A DNA stretch of 8,410 bases from contig JBBABI010000048.1 in the NCBI GenBank assembly GCA_041679065.1, forward strand, positions 1 to 8,410. Direction: 5' to 3'. Below, piece after piece: positions 1 to 6,133 of this stretch. Position numbers and translations under genes: made by a program. Below the pieces are notes generated by a model. It saw only the letters and a program-made list of their open reading frames with translations, had not been told where the DNA came from and made no database searches. This DNA comes from CAJBLF01 sp041679065 (GTDB taxonomy: Bacteria; Patescibacteriota; Gracilibacteria; Absconditabacterales; Absconditicoccaceae). The first letter of the stretch is position 1. Each line of letters begins with the position of its first letter.

Positions 1-2
1 TC

Positions 3-614
3 CCCAATATCAAAGATAAGGCAGATAAGAAGTACAATTTCGCTTTATTGCCCTACGGGCCGCATTTCTATACCGGCATCTTGCAATCAGCAGGGTATCT
101 TTTGTTACCAGAGAAAAAAAATCTCCTTTTTCTCTTGCCTCAGGATATCCAGGATGATGAGATTTTCCAGATAGACGGAACGATTTGACCCTTATTCGGC
201 AAACAACGGACGCTACCCAAACACCCAAAATCATGGAAAACGATCTCTAAAATACCCCAAAATATCATAGAAATCATAGTCCAGCACCTTCTTTTTCTTG
301 ACATCATCACCCAAACAAAATATATTACCTGTCTGGCTGTAGGGAAAGACCTTTCGGGTTCCAATCAAAAAAAACTGGCTGAATATATCCACGCACATAC
401 CACAACCACGAACATAGTATTTTTGACAAACGTTCCAGCAGACGAAGGAAAGAAAAAAGCAGAAAGTATCGAGAAGAAACAATGATTGCTTTCATTATTC
501 CATCATATCGCCAAAGGAAATAAGAAAGAAGTAGAGGTCATCGCCTATTCCAATGCCGGCAATCTTGGAAGAAATAAAGGGAAGGGCATAAAATATGCAT
601 GCATGTTGGCATAG
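3..614 (+). CDS. Memo-family (AmmeMemoRadiSam protein B-like) protein, degenerate, 5' end outside window
   Basis: The last 203 residues of a gene whose start lies before the window. It is open to TAG at 612 if the TGA codons at 186 and 483 (residues 62 and 161 of the visible part) are read as glycine. The layout fits the Memo fold. The segment L-P-Y-G-P-H-F-Y-T-G (residues about 17-26) aligns with the family motif V-P-H-A-G-Y-x-Y-S-G. A core strand L-L-F-L-L-P follows, then I-G-P-L-F-G in place of T-P-L-G-E, and a C-terminal A-Y-S-N-A-G-N-L-G-R...I-K-Y-A resembles the family's Y-x-T-S-G-D...V-G-Y-A. The histidines that bind metal in active Memo proteins are mostly replaced: Tyr takes the first position, and no S-S-D-x-x-H motif is present. 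It may therefore be a non-catalytic relative. Function is unknown, and the family assignment rests on pattern similarity only. A repeat and a probable promoter separate it from secE. Confidence 0.5.
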
Positions 615-621
615 AGAATTT

Positions 622-758
622 GTCATTGCGAGGAGTTCTTTGACGACGAAGCAATCCAAACGATAAGATCAATCTAGATTGCCACACCTCTCCGCCGTGG
701 CGGATCGGCCTGCATGCCTTCGGTATGTAAACCTGCCGGTAGGTAGGCTCGCAAAGAC
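622..758. repeat. Structured dispersed repeat, copy 1
   Basis: A 137-bp element with near-inverted ends: GTCATTGCGAG on the left, CTCGCAAAGAC on the right. Nested inside are GCAATC / GATTGC, the hairpin CCGCC-GT-GGCGG, and a stem of about 8 bp around CATGCC-TTC-GGTATG (one or two G-T pairs). The right-hand 82 bp (677-758) match copy 2 at 4027-4108 in 79 positions by direct comparison. The left part is more diverged between copies except for its terminal motif and GAAGCAATC. It contains no ORF and no transposase lies nearby. It could be a MITE-like or REP-like element. It occupies most of the gap between the Memo-like gene and secE. Confidence 0.85.
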
Positions 759-803
759 ATAATTAAGAAAAGAACCTTCTGCACTATAAACTCAAATTTT
801 CCC

Positions 804-831
804 TTGAAAACAGCTTGATTTTTGGTACAAG
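804..831 (+). promoter_or_regulatory. Possible sigma70-type promoter for the secE-nusG cluster
   Basis: TTGAAA at 804-809 and TACAAG at 826-831 are separated by 16 bp, about 40 bp upstream of the secE start. The -35 is five of six to consensus and the -10 only four of six. Position fits the head of the secE cluster, but the match is weak in an AT-rich gap. An alternative -10 (TATAAA near 785) lacks a good -35. Confidence 0.35.
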
Positions 832-873
832 TAAGGCGTCGAATTTTTTTTTATATTTACGAAAAAGGACACC

Positions 874-1056
874 ATGATGAAATTCATCTATGACAGCTTG
901 GATACTGTCAAGAAATTAAAACATCCGACTAAGAAAGATTTTATCAATCTGACGATAGCAATTTTTGCACTCGTGATCGTCGCAGGTATATATTTCGTTT
1001 TTGCAGATACCGTGTTTTCCGGCCTCTACAAGCGGTTTTATAGTGTGATGGGATAG
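874..1056 (+). CDS. secE: Preprotein translocase subunit SecE
   Basis: Small single-pass subunit of the SecYEG translocon, which clamps SecY in the inner membrane. It has 60 residues, usual for the short form of SecE. An amphipathic N-terminal part (S-L-D-T-V-K-K-L-K-H-P-T-K-K-D-F) precedes one membrane segment at about residues 26-44. The family motif V-x-W-P-T-R-x-E is present as L-K-H-P-T-K-K-D, so the usual tryptophan is a histidine. The gene lies directly before nusG, the classical arrangement. It has one of the few Shine-Dalgarno-like sites in the window, AAGGA at 865-869. This sits 4 nt before ATG 874 but 7 nt before the adjacent ATG 877, so the second ATG may be the true start. There is no in-frame TGA. 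It ends in TAG. Confidence 0.9.
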   Translation: MMKFIYDSLDTVKKLKHPTKKDFINLTIAIFALVIVAGIYFVFADTVFSGLYKRFYSVMG

Positions 1057-1067
1057 GAAGATAGTTT

Positions 1068-1144
1068 ATCAGGAATCGGGAATTAGGAATTCGGCCGGGC
1101 TCCGGTCCCCAATAAACCAATTCCCAATAAACCAATAAACCGAT
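1068..1144. repeat. Intergenic hairpin of short GGAATT/AATAAACC repeats (secE-nusG gap)
   Basis: The left side carries repeated GGAAT(C/T) units (1071-1093). The right side carries CCAATAAACC / CCAATTCC units (1113-1141). The two sides are partly complementary (GGAATT against AATTCC, ATCGG against CCGAT) and flank a GC-rich apex CCGG-gct-CCGG. Pairing is imperfect. Beyond it, 1145-1170 is a TTTTAATCTTTTAA-like simple repeat. The structure falls inside the presumed secE-nusG transcript. Confidence 0.55.
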
Positions 1145-1183
1145 TTTAAAATCTTTTAATATTTTAATCTTTTAATTAATTTC

Positions 1184-1768
1184 ATGCAAACCAAAGATAC
1201 CAATACTTGAGAGATCAAAAGACAGATAGAAGATAATACGTTTAAATGGTATGTCCTCTCCGTCGTTTCCTGACAAGAAGAACTGGTCATAGAAAACCTC
1301 AAAGAAAGGATGAAAAAGCAGAATCTGGAAGATGCTGTCAATGATTATATGTCTCCTATGATCAATGAATCTTCATTGAAAAAGGGAGAAAAAGTTATCA
1401 AGCAGAAGAAGATATATCCAGGATACGTCTTTATCTGTTCCAAAATGAATGACAAGATCCGATATGTCGTGAGAAACACTCCTGGAGTTAGACTTATTGT
1501 CTGAGCAGAAACTCGTCCGATACCATTGACTGATGATGAATACCAGAAAATAATCGAACAGATCAAAAAATCAGAAGAAAGATCTCAGTTAAAGATCCCA
1601 TTCAAAGAAGGTGATTTGGTCCTCTTGAAAACAGGCGATTTCAAATGAATGAAATGAGCGCTGAGAGCAATCGATTCAGAAAAAAGTACAGCGATAGTAA
1701 ACATTGAAATGCTGGGAAGATTAACTCCTGTAGTGATCGACCTGGATAAAATCGAGCTTATGAGCTAA
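1184..1768 (+). CDS. nusG: Transcription termination/antitermination factor NusG
   Basis: A 194-residue NusG that binds RNA polymerase and couples it to Rho or the ribosome. The NGN domain covers about residues 20-130: K-W-Y-V-L-S-V-V-S-G-Q-E-E, then Y-P-G-Y-V-F-I and R-N-T-P-G-V. The C-terminal KOW domain covers about 140-190: F-K-E-G-D-L-V, G-D-F-K-G-M-K-G and G-R-L-T-P-V. Five in-frame TGA codons (1208, 1271, 1502, 1646, 1655; residues 9, 30, 107, 155, 158) must be glycine. Residue 30 is the invariant Gly of S-G-x-E, and 155 and 158 are KOW glycines. The start is the only ATG upstream of the NGN motif in frame, and no Shine-Dalgarno is seen. Length is normal for the family. It sits in the classical place between secE and the L11/L1 genes. 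It ends in TAA. Confidence 0.95.
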
Positions 1769-1806
1769 TCTCATATATATTATTAGGCAAAGGTAGGAGA
1801 TAAAAT

Positions 1807-1903
1807 TAATGAATAATGAATAATTAATGATGAATAATGATGGAGGCTTTTTTATAAAAAAAACACCAACACTGTTCATTGTTCATTATTCATTGTTCAT
1901 TCT
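1807..1903. repeat. Intergenic hairpin of AATGAATA-type repeats (nusG to membrane-protein gap)
   Basis: The left arm (about 1807-1842) is a degenerate array of AATGAATA/AATGATGA units. The right arm (about 1870-1903) is an array of TTCATTGTTCATTATTCA units, which is its approximate reverse complement. The apex holds a smaller palindrome, TTTTTTATAAAAAA. The arms could form a long imperfect stem of about 30 bp in the transcript, or a cruciform. A perfect AGGAG at 1795-1799 precedes an ATG at 1809, but that frame meets TAA after four codons. Confidence 0.7.
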
Positions 1904-1949
1904 ATTACATCTCGCTTCTCTACACTTTTTAGCCTCTGATAAAGGGTAT

Positions 1950-2651
1950 ATGCATACCAACGAACAAAAAATAATAAAATTATCTATGATGGTGCTTTCA
2001 CTTGCCATTATCTTGGTTTACGTACTACTTTTTCAAGTGAAAGGCAAAACATTGAAAGGAAATACTCCATCGACTACAACTTCATGATGAGATATCGTGA
2101 TCAGCATCCAAAGTGGCGATGAGCAACAGACACTCACGCCTACCTATATGGGACGACAAGAAATACCTGATTTGCCCACAACATCTGGCACAATATCAGG
2201 ACTTGATGATGGAAAGATTATCTTACCCACGGGAGCAACCGTACTTCCTACTATAGAAACCCCACAAGAACAAACAGGTGGTATCAATATCTTATCAGGG
2301 ACAAATGTCTTTTATGGCAGCATAGAATCCATAGATAAACTTGGCATTAAATACCAATATGCATTGATCGATAACAAAAATACATATTACATATATCTAG
2401 GCAATCCTACATATGATTTTGCAAGCATCGCCAGGAAATTAAATGGAAATCTTTATGAACTTAAAACTGAACAAGAAATAGCACAAAACCAGTTATTCGG
2501 AGACAAGATCGTGTTTATCAATCTTCCCGAATACAAGGATAAGAAAGTAGTGATGCTCGTATATCTTGGCAAGGACATCTGGCTTCTACAGATCGAATAT
2601 GCCAATTACTATAAAGCAAAGAAATATCTCAAACCTTTATTTACTCAATAA
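1950..2651 (+). CDS. Unrecognised single-pass membrane protein inserted in the nusG-rplK cluster
   Basis: I do not recognise this 233-residue protein. A short charged N-terminus (M-H-T-N-E-Q-K-I-I-K) leads into one membrane segment at about residues 11-30. Next comes a Thr/Pro/Gly-rich linker (about 35-110) and a globular C-terminal domain (about 112-233) rich in Tyr, Lys and beta-type segments, such as I-D-N-K-N-T-Y-Y-I-Y-L-G and K-V-V-M-L-V-Y-L-G-K-D-I-W. The topology suggests an anchored protein with an external domain. Consecutive TGA codons at 2085 and 2088 read as Gly-Gly and join what would otherwise be two ORFs. I chose ATG 1950 because the upstream in-frame stretch (from 1827) is repeat sequence and AAAGGG lies just before 1950, though only 3 nt away. 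The gap to rplK is 6 nt, so the two are probably cotranscribed. Ends in TAA. Confidence 0.8.
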
Positions 2652-2657
2652 ATTATC

Positions 2658-3101
2658 ATGGCAGGAAAAATTACCAACATTCTCAATCTAGAAATACCAG
2701 CTGGGAAAGCACAACCATCACCACCTCTAGGACCAATGCTTGGAGCAAATGGAGTGAATATCTGACAATTCATCAAAGAATTCAATGAAAAGACGATGGA
2801 TCTGATGAAGCAATTCTGATGAGCGGAAGTCAAAGTCAAGGCAACATTGACCATCTATGCTGATAGATCATTTGACCTCGTTATCTGAAGTCCCGTCACG
2901 TCCAATCTTATCTTATGGAAAGTGAATCAGCCCAAAGGCTCAGGAGAACCAAACAAGACTAAAATAGCTAAACTGACCAGAAAGGATCTAGAAGAGATCG
3001 CAGAACTCAAAAAGGATGACATGAACACCGATGACCGCGAAGCGATGATGAAATCCATCGCAGGCACTGCGAAGAATATGGGAATCGAGGTAGAAAAATA
3101 A
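2658..3101 (+). CDS. rplK: 50S ribosomal protein L11
   Basis: L11 (147 residues; family about 141) binds the GTPase-associated region of 23S rRNA. The N-terminal domain has the proline-rich I-P-A-G-K-A-Q-P-S-P-P-L-G-P, then G-A-N-G-V-N-I-G-Q-F and F-N-E-K-T, and the Y-A-D-R-S-F strand. The C-terminal RNA-binding domain carries K-G-S-G-E-P-N-K-T-K, the L-T-R-K-D-L-E-E-I-A helix, and I-A-G-T-A-K-N-M-G-I at the end. TGA codons at 2763, 2817, 2820 and 2886 (residues 36, 54, 55 and 77) are read as Gly; without that the protein would stop at residue 35. No clear Shine-Dalgarno precedes ATG 2658. It starts 6 nt after the membrane-protein stop. The usual L1-binding leader before rplK would have to lie inside that upstream gene, and I see none. 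Ends in TAA. Confidence 0.96.
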
Positions 3102-3142
3102 TGGAAAGATGGAAACGTGCGACCGAAGGAAGTCCTGTAAGG

Positions 3143-3214
3143 GGAAATATGGAAAAGTGTAGGAAGCTTTTGTTAAAGAAAATACCATCACTCTTCCACC
3201 TTTCAATATTTCAA
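3143..3214. repeat. Intergenic hairpin of GGAAA/TTTCA repeats (rplK-rplA gap)
   Basis: The left arm at 3143-3166 (GGAAATATGGAAAAGTGTAG followed by GAAG) is nearly complementary to the right arm at 3193-3214 (CTTCCACCTTTCAATATTTC). Further T-rich units continue to about 3225, and further GGAAA units lie to the left from 3102, directly after the rplK stop. It is the same architecture as the hairpins in the neighbouring gaps, with a different repeat unit. The purine-rich arm opens a spurious reading frame from the ATG that overlaps the rplK stop. Confidence 0.7.
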
Positions 3215-3241
3215 CTTTTCAACCTTATTCAAAATGTGGGA

Positions 3242-3257
3242 GTTCGCCTAGGCGAAC
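3242..3257. repeat. Perfect 16-bp palindrome in the rplK-rplA gap
   Basis: GTTCGCCTAGGCGAAC is its own reverse complement. It lies 34 bp before the rplA start and is much more GC-rich than its surroundings. Its core CGCCTAGGCG recurs at 4043-4052 inside dispersed repeat copy 2 (CCGCCTAGGCGG). No T-tract follows, so it is not a typical terminator. It could be a protein-binding site, an RNA hairpin affecting rplA translation, or a remnant of the dispersed repeat. Confidence 0.7.
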
Positions 3258-3291
3258 GCTATTACCACTTTTATTTATTTACTATAAGAAA

Positions 3292-3972
3292 ATGCCTATG
3301 CACGGAAAAAAGTATGATGAAGCCAAGAAACACATTGACAACAACAAAGCGTATACGATCACGGAAGCAGTGAGTTTGCTCAAAAAAGCTAATTACACCA
3401 AATTTGATGGAGCGGTAGATATCGCCATCAAAACAAATGCTGATCCTAAGTACAATGATCAGATGATCAGAGCTACAACAATCTTACCTCATGGGACAGG
3501 AAAAAGCAAAAAGATCGCAGTGTTTGCATCAGAAGATAAGGCAGCAGAAGCCAAAGAAGCTGGAGCTGATATTGTGGGTACAGAAACTTTGCTTAATGAC
3601 ATCAAGGCGGGAAAATTTAATTTTGAGGTACTGATCACAACACCTGATCACATTAGAGATCTTGCATCAGTAGCCAAACAATTGTGACCCAAAGGATTGA
3701 TGCCATCTCCTAAATCATGAACCGTTGTCGTAAATATCGGACAAACTGTTGCAGAATTCAAAAAAGGGAAAATGGAATTTAAACTTGATAAAACAGGGAA
3801 TATTCATGGTATCGTAGGAAAGGTTTCTTTCGGAGAAAAGGAATTGGAAGAGAATATTACGGCGTTTCTTAAAGCGATAGAAGACAATAAACCAGCAGGA
3901 GTCAAAGCAAAACTAGTTAGAAAAGTTGTTGTCTCTTCTACCATGTGACCAGCTATACAAATAGCATATTAG
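3292..3972 (+). CDS. rplA: 50S ribosomal protein L1
   Basis: L1 (226 residues; family about 230) binds 23S rRNA at the mobile L1 stalk near the E site and often represses its own operon. Family landmarks appear in order: I-T-E-A-V-S-L-L-K-K (about residues 23-32), F-D-G-A-V-D-I-A-I (about 38-46), L-P-H-G-T-G-K-S (about 66-73), A-G-A-D-I-V-G, the signature G-P-K-G-L-M-P-S-P-K-S-G-T-V (132-145), and S-S-T-M-G-P at the end. TGA codons at 3685, 3718 and 3946 encode residues 132, 143 and 219. The first two hit invariant signature glycines, the clearest evidence here for UGA = Gly. ATG 3292 is used, with a second ATG at 3298. No Shine-Dalgarno is visible. rplJ and rplL do not follow; the cluster ends at a terminator. 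Ends in TAG. Confidence 0.97.
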
Positions 3973-3978
3973 CACATC

Positions 3979-4108
3979 GTCATTGCGAGCACTTCAGCGA
4001 AGCAATCTATATCATCTTAGCGATTAGATTGCCACACCTCTCCGCCTAGGCGGATCGGCCTGCATGCCTTCGGTATGTAAACCTGCCGGTAGGTAGGTTC
4101 GCAAAGAC
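3979..4108. repeat. Structured dispersed repeat, copy 2
   Basis: A 130-bp copy of the element at 622-758, starting 6 nt after the rplA stop. It keeps the terminal GTCATTGCGAG, GAAGCAATC and GATTGCC, the inner palindrome (here a perfect CCGCCTAGGCGG at 4042-4053), the CATGCC-TTC-GGTATG stem, and TTCGCAAAGAC at the end. Only three positions differ from copy 1 in the 82-bp right part, and two of them are the loop bases of the inner hairpin, so the stem is preserved. The left part is diverged. Confidence 0.85.
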
Positions 4109-4118
4109 AAATACACAT

Positions 4119-4159
4119 AAAAAAAGCAGACTTTTCAATCACGGATTGTCTGTTTTTTT
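4119..4159. terminator. Bidirectional rho-independent terminator between rplA and ftsX
   Basis: The stem AGCAGAC / GTCTGTT is continued inward by CAATC-acg-GATTG. It is flanked by an A-run on the left and TTTTTTT on the right, so it can end transcripts from either side. It lies between the plus-strand ribosomal cluster and the minus-strand ftsX, where a shared terminator is expected. Confidence 0.88.
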
Positions 4160-4164
4160 GTATT

Positions 4165-4237
4165 TGTCATTTCGAGCAGAGCGAGAAATCCTATCCGAGC
4201 AATGAGATTTCTCCTCACTTCAATCGTCGAAATGACA
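4165..4237. repeat. Palindromic element with 11-bp perfect inverted ends
   Basis: The ends TGTCATTTCGA (4165-4175) and TCGAAATGACA (4227-4237) are perfect inverted repeats. Inside, GAGAAATC and GATTTCTC form a second inverted pair. It resembles, but is not the same as, the GTCATTGCGAG element 57 bp to its left: both start GTCATT(T/G)CGAGC. It has no coding capacity. It may be a second family of short palindromic interspersed repeats. Confidence 0.75.
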
Positions 4238-4238
4238 A

Positions 4239-4270
4239 TATTTCCATATTTCCATTTTTCAATCTCTCAA
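4239..4270. repeat. Short T-rich repeat array downstream of ftsX
   Basis: Units of the form ATTTCCAT / TTTTCAAT / CTCTCAAT run up to the ftsX stop. They look like one arm of the hairpin arrays in the rplK-rplA and gyrA-htrA gaps, but I see no complementary partner arm here. Confidence 0.45.
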
Positions 4271-4276
4271 TTATCT

Positions 4277-5221
4277 TTAAGCCTGAAGTTTTTTCTCCAT
4301 CGAATGCGTAAAGGTATAAGCAAGAAATATGCTTATTCATCCTACTAGCAGAAGCTGAGCAATTAATGCAATGATTACGATAAAAATATTATTAAAGAGT
4401 TCTAAGATACTGATACCAAACAACGCATTAAGATAGAAATTTAGGATTATACCACTCAGGAAAAGAAGTGCGAAACAGATTAGGAAGGCGATGATGATGA
4501 CATCTAGAGTTACCATAACAAATGATTTCGTTACATCCAAATGACTTGCTCACAAGAGTTTTTTGACTTCGAATTCCTTATGCAATGTTCAGAAGATATT
4601 TCTCAATAAGAAGGTAAGAAACGATAGTACGACAATCAGAATCAATGCAATGATGCAATATGATGTAGTGATGATGAAATTACTTAAATTAATGATTGTC
4701 AAAATCCTATTTTCCTGCTGTTTGATGGTGCTTGCACTATCTACATCCTGTGTATTGAGGATAATATCCTTGTTTTTGAGAATAACAGATTTAAGCGTTG
4801 TATATTGATTGTCAGTAGAAAACATAACATAGAGTGTTGCTGGAAGAGGATTATCAATACCGAATTTTTGAAAATTGTCTACCACATTAGGAATCTTTTT
4901 CTGAAGAAATGACAAAGCATCATCTTTGGAAGAATACATGACTTTGAGTCACTTAGACTCAAGTTCATCTTTCATCAGTATGATCTTTTTGTATGTTGCA
5001 TCTTCTTGATCAGAAGTCTCTTTGATATAGAAATACATTCACAATTTATCCTTTAGTTCTCCTGAAAAATTATGTGCATACAGAGAGACACCCAAAAATA
5101 TATTCAACAGAAATAACAAGAAACCAATCAGAATACTGATACCAAACATTTTTCCTCGAAAGTGCTTGAGGATTGCTCTGATGTCTTGTCTTACGAACTT
5201 TGAGAGATGAAAGAGTACCAT
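4277..5221 (-). CDS. ftsX: Cell division ABC-type permease protein FtsX
   Basis: FtsX (314 residues) is the membrane half of the FtsEX complex, which activates cell-wall hydrolases at the septum. TM1 is at about residues 25-49. An extracellular domain (about 50-180) follows with M-Y-S-S-K-D-D-A-L (about 95-103) and the family motif D-N-P-L-P-A-T-L (about 123-130). TM2 is at about 182-206, the cytoplasmic loop H-K-E-F-E-V-K-K-L-L-G-A-S at about 214-226, then TM3 (about 234-258) and TM4 (about 279-304). TGA codons at 4337, 4550, 4589, 4949 and 5039 (lowest coordinates) must be Gly; the one at 4550 is the conserved glycine of L-(V/L)-G-A-(S/T). It starts 26 nt after the upstream TPR gene, so it is probably cotranscribed with it. 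No Shine-Dalgarno is visible. The usual upstream ftsE is absent. Ends in TAA. Confidence 0.9.
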
Positions 5222-5247
5222 TGGCGATAGAGTGAAAAAAGGTAAAA

Positions 5248-5913
5248 TTATACTTCTTTTGTTTTCTTAAAAAGATTTTGGATGGTAATGAATTTCTCAA
5301 ACAATCCTATTTTATGATCATAGAAATCAATCTGCTTATCTATGGTTTGAAGTTTATCATGATGTCTGTAGAAATATTTGATCATATCTTTTGCTTTCTT
5401 GTATTTTTGTTCCATGATATAGATTTCAATGAGATTATAGATAATTTCAGCATCTTTATTATTTATAGCAAAAGCATCCTTGATGAGATTAAGCCCTTTT
5501 TCTCTATTACCATACCAATATTCACAGAGTCCGTAACATCTAATGATTTCATGGTTTTCTGCTTTAGTCAGTTCCAATGCTTTTTGTAAATATTTTTTGG
5601 CTTCCAGCCAATGATTTTTTTCCATTTCCAAGACTCATTTGATATAGAGTCCCAAGGGATCGTTATTATTTTTCTTGGTATTGAGGAAATCTATAGCTTT
5701 GGATGCTTTGGAGATCTCACCTTTCCTGTATTGGATATCAGTGATCTGCAAAAGAGCATCTTCATTGCTCGGATCCCTAAAAAGGATAGAGTTGACCTTT
5801 TTGATGGCCTCATCAAATTTTCCAAGCTCTTTGAGTTCTTCTATCTCATTGATCAGTGAATCAGGTACATATGCTTGCATCAAAAAGAGATTAAGTAATA
5901 AAATATCATACAA
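5248..5913 (-). CDS. TPR-like repeat protein upstream of ftsX
   Basis: An all-helical protein with about five tetratricopeptide-like units. The best are G-K-F-D-E-A-I-K-K-V-N...D-P-S-N-E-D-A-L, then N-H-W-L-E-A-K-K-Y-L-Q-K-A-L-E-L, G-N-R-E-K-G-L-N-L-I-K-D-A-F and Q-K-Y-K-K-A-K-D-M-I-K. Such repeats normally form a protein-binding scaffold. The TGA at 5635-5637 is read as Gly and opens the third unit. The start is uncertain. TTG at 5913 gives 221 residues with a short hydrophobic leader (Y-D-I-L-L-L-N-L-F-L-M-Q-A), possibly signal-like but lacking an N-terminal charge. ATG at 5880 gives 210 residues without it. Neither has a Shine-Dalgarno, and both lie downstream of the promoter at 5938-5966. 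It sits where ftsE usually does, which suggests but does not show a link to division. Ends in TAA. Confidence 0.8.
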
Positions 5914-5937
5914 GTGGTATAAGTTATTTATATCTCA

Positions 5938-5966
5938 ATTGTATGCAAAAAGAGGCAAAAACTCAA
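5938..5966 (-). promoter_or_regulatory. Sigma70-type promoter for the TPR-ftsX unit
   Basis: On the minus strand, TTGAGT (5961-5966) and TACAAT (5938-5943) are separated by exactly 17 bp. The -10 is five of six and the -35 four of six to consensus. It would start transcription near 5931, giving a leader of about 18 nt to the TTG or about 50 nt to the ATG start of the TPR gene. This rules out any start codon further upstream in that frame. From 5967 to 6050 I see nothing else. Confidence 0.65.
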
Positions 5967-6050
5967 ATTTTCCACCTATTTAGGCTCATTTAAGGGTTTA
6001 CATTTATAGAAATCGATATATAAACCAAGAGAAAAATAGATACTATAGTA

Positions 6051-6127
6051 TATTGGTGTATTAGTTTATTGGTATATTTGGTTTTGCTCATTTCACCTCC
6101 CAATTACCAATAACTAATTACCAATAA
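6051..6127. repeat. Intergenic hairpin of ATTGGTA-type repeats (3' of htrA)
   Basis: The left arm (6051-6081) contains ATTGGTGTATTAGTTTATTGG. The right arm (about 6100-6127) contains CCAATTACCAATAACTAATT and continues ACCAATA. The reverse complement of the right arm matches the left over its full length apart from a few single-base insertions. It is the best-paired of the window's repeat hairpins. It lies just after the htrA stop on the minus strand and may act as its terminator, but no T-run of normal length follows. Confidence 0.75.
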
Positions 6128-6133
6128 CAAATC

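Noticed and set aside
10..482. Minus-strand ORFs opposite the Memo-like gene
   Set aside because: They are short, overlap each other, have no recognisable motif, and shadow a longer plus-strand frame with family-like features.
622..758. Target-site duplication flanking repeat copy 1
   Set aside because: The flanks (AATTT and ATAATT) are AT-rich and do not match convincingly, and copy 2 shows no duplication either.
1184..1768. nusG, rplK, rplA and htrA as frameshifted or nonsense-mutated pseudogenes
   Set aside because: All breaks are TGA in an otherwise continuous frame, occur in essential genes, and fall on conserved glycines. Recoding explains them all at once.
1827..1949. An upstream start for the membrane protein at 1827
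   Set aside because: The added 41 residues are encoded by the repeat hairpin, including its right arm. ATG 1950 directly precedes the charged N-terminus and membrane segment.
2085..2090. TGA codons as selenocysteine sites
   Set aside because: There are about 37 across nine genes, including tandem TGA-TGA, at Gly positions. No SECIS-like context is needed or apparent.
3101..3373. A 90-residue plus-strand ORF starting at the rplK stop
   Set aside because: It reads through the repeat hairpin and into rplA in another frame. Its composition follows the repeat units.
622..4108. The two dispersed repeats as a CRISPR array or tRNA remnants
   Set aside because: There are only two copies 3.3 kb apart with no regular spacers, and no tRNA cloverleaf or T-loop motif is present.
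5278..5983. Plus-strand ORFs opposite the TPR gene
   Set aside because: They are antisense shadows; the minus frame has clear TPR periodicity, a promoter and a downstream partner gene.
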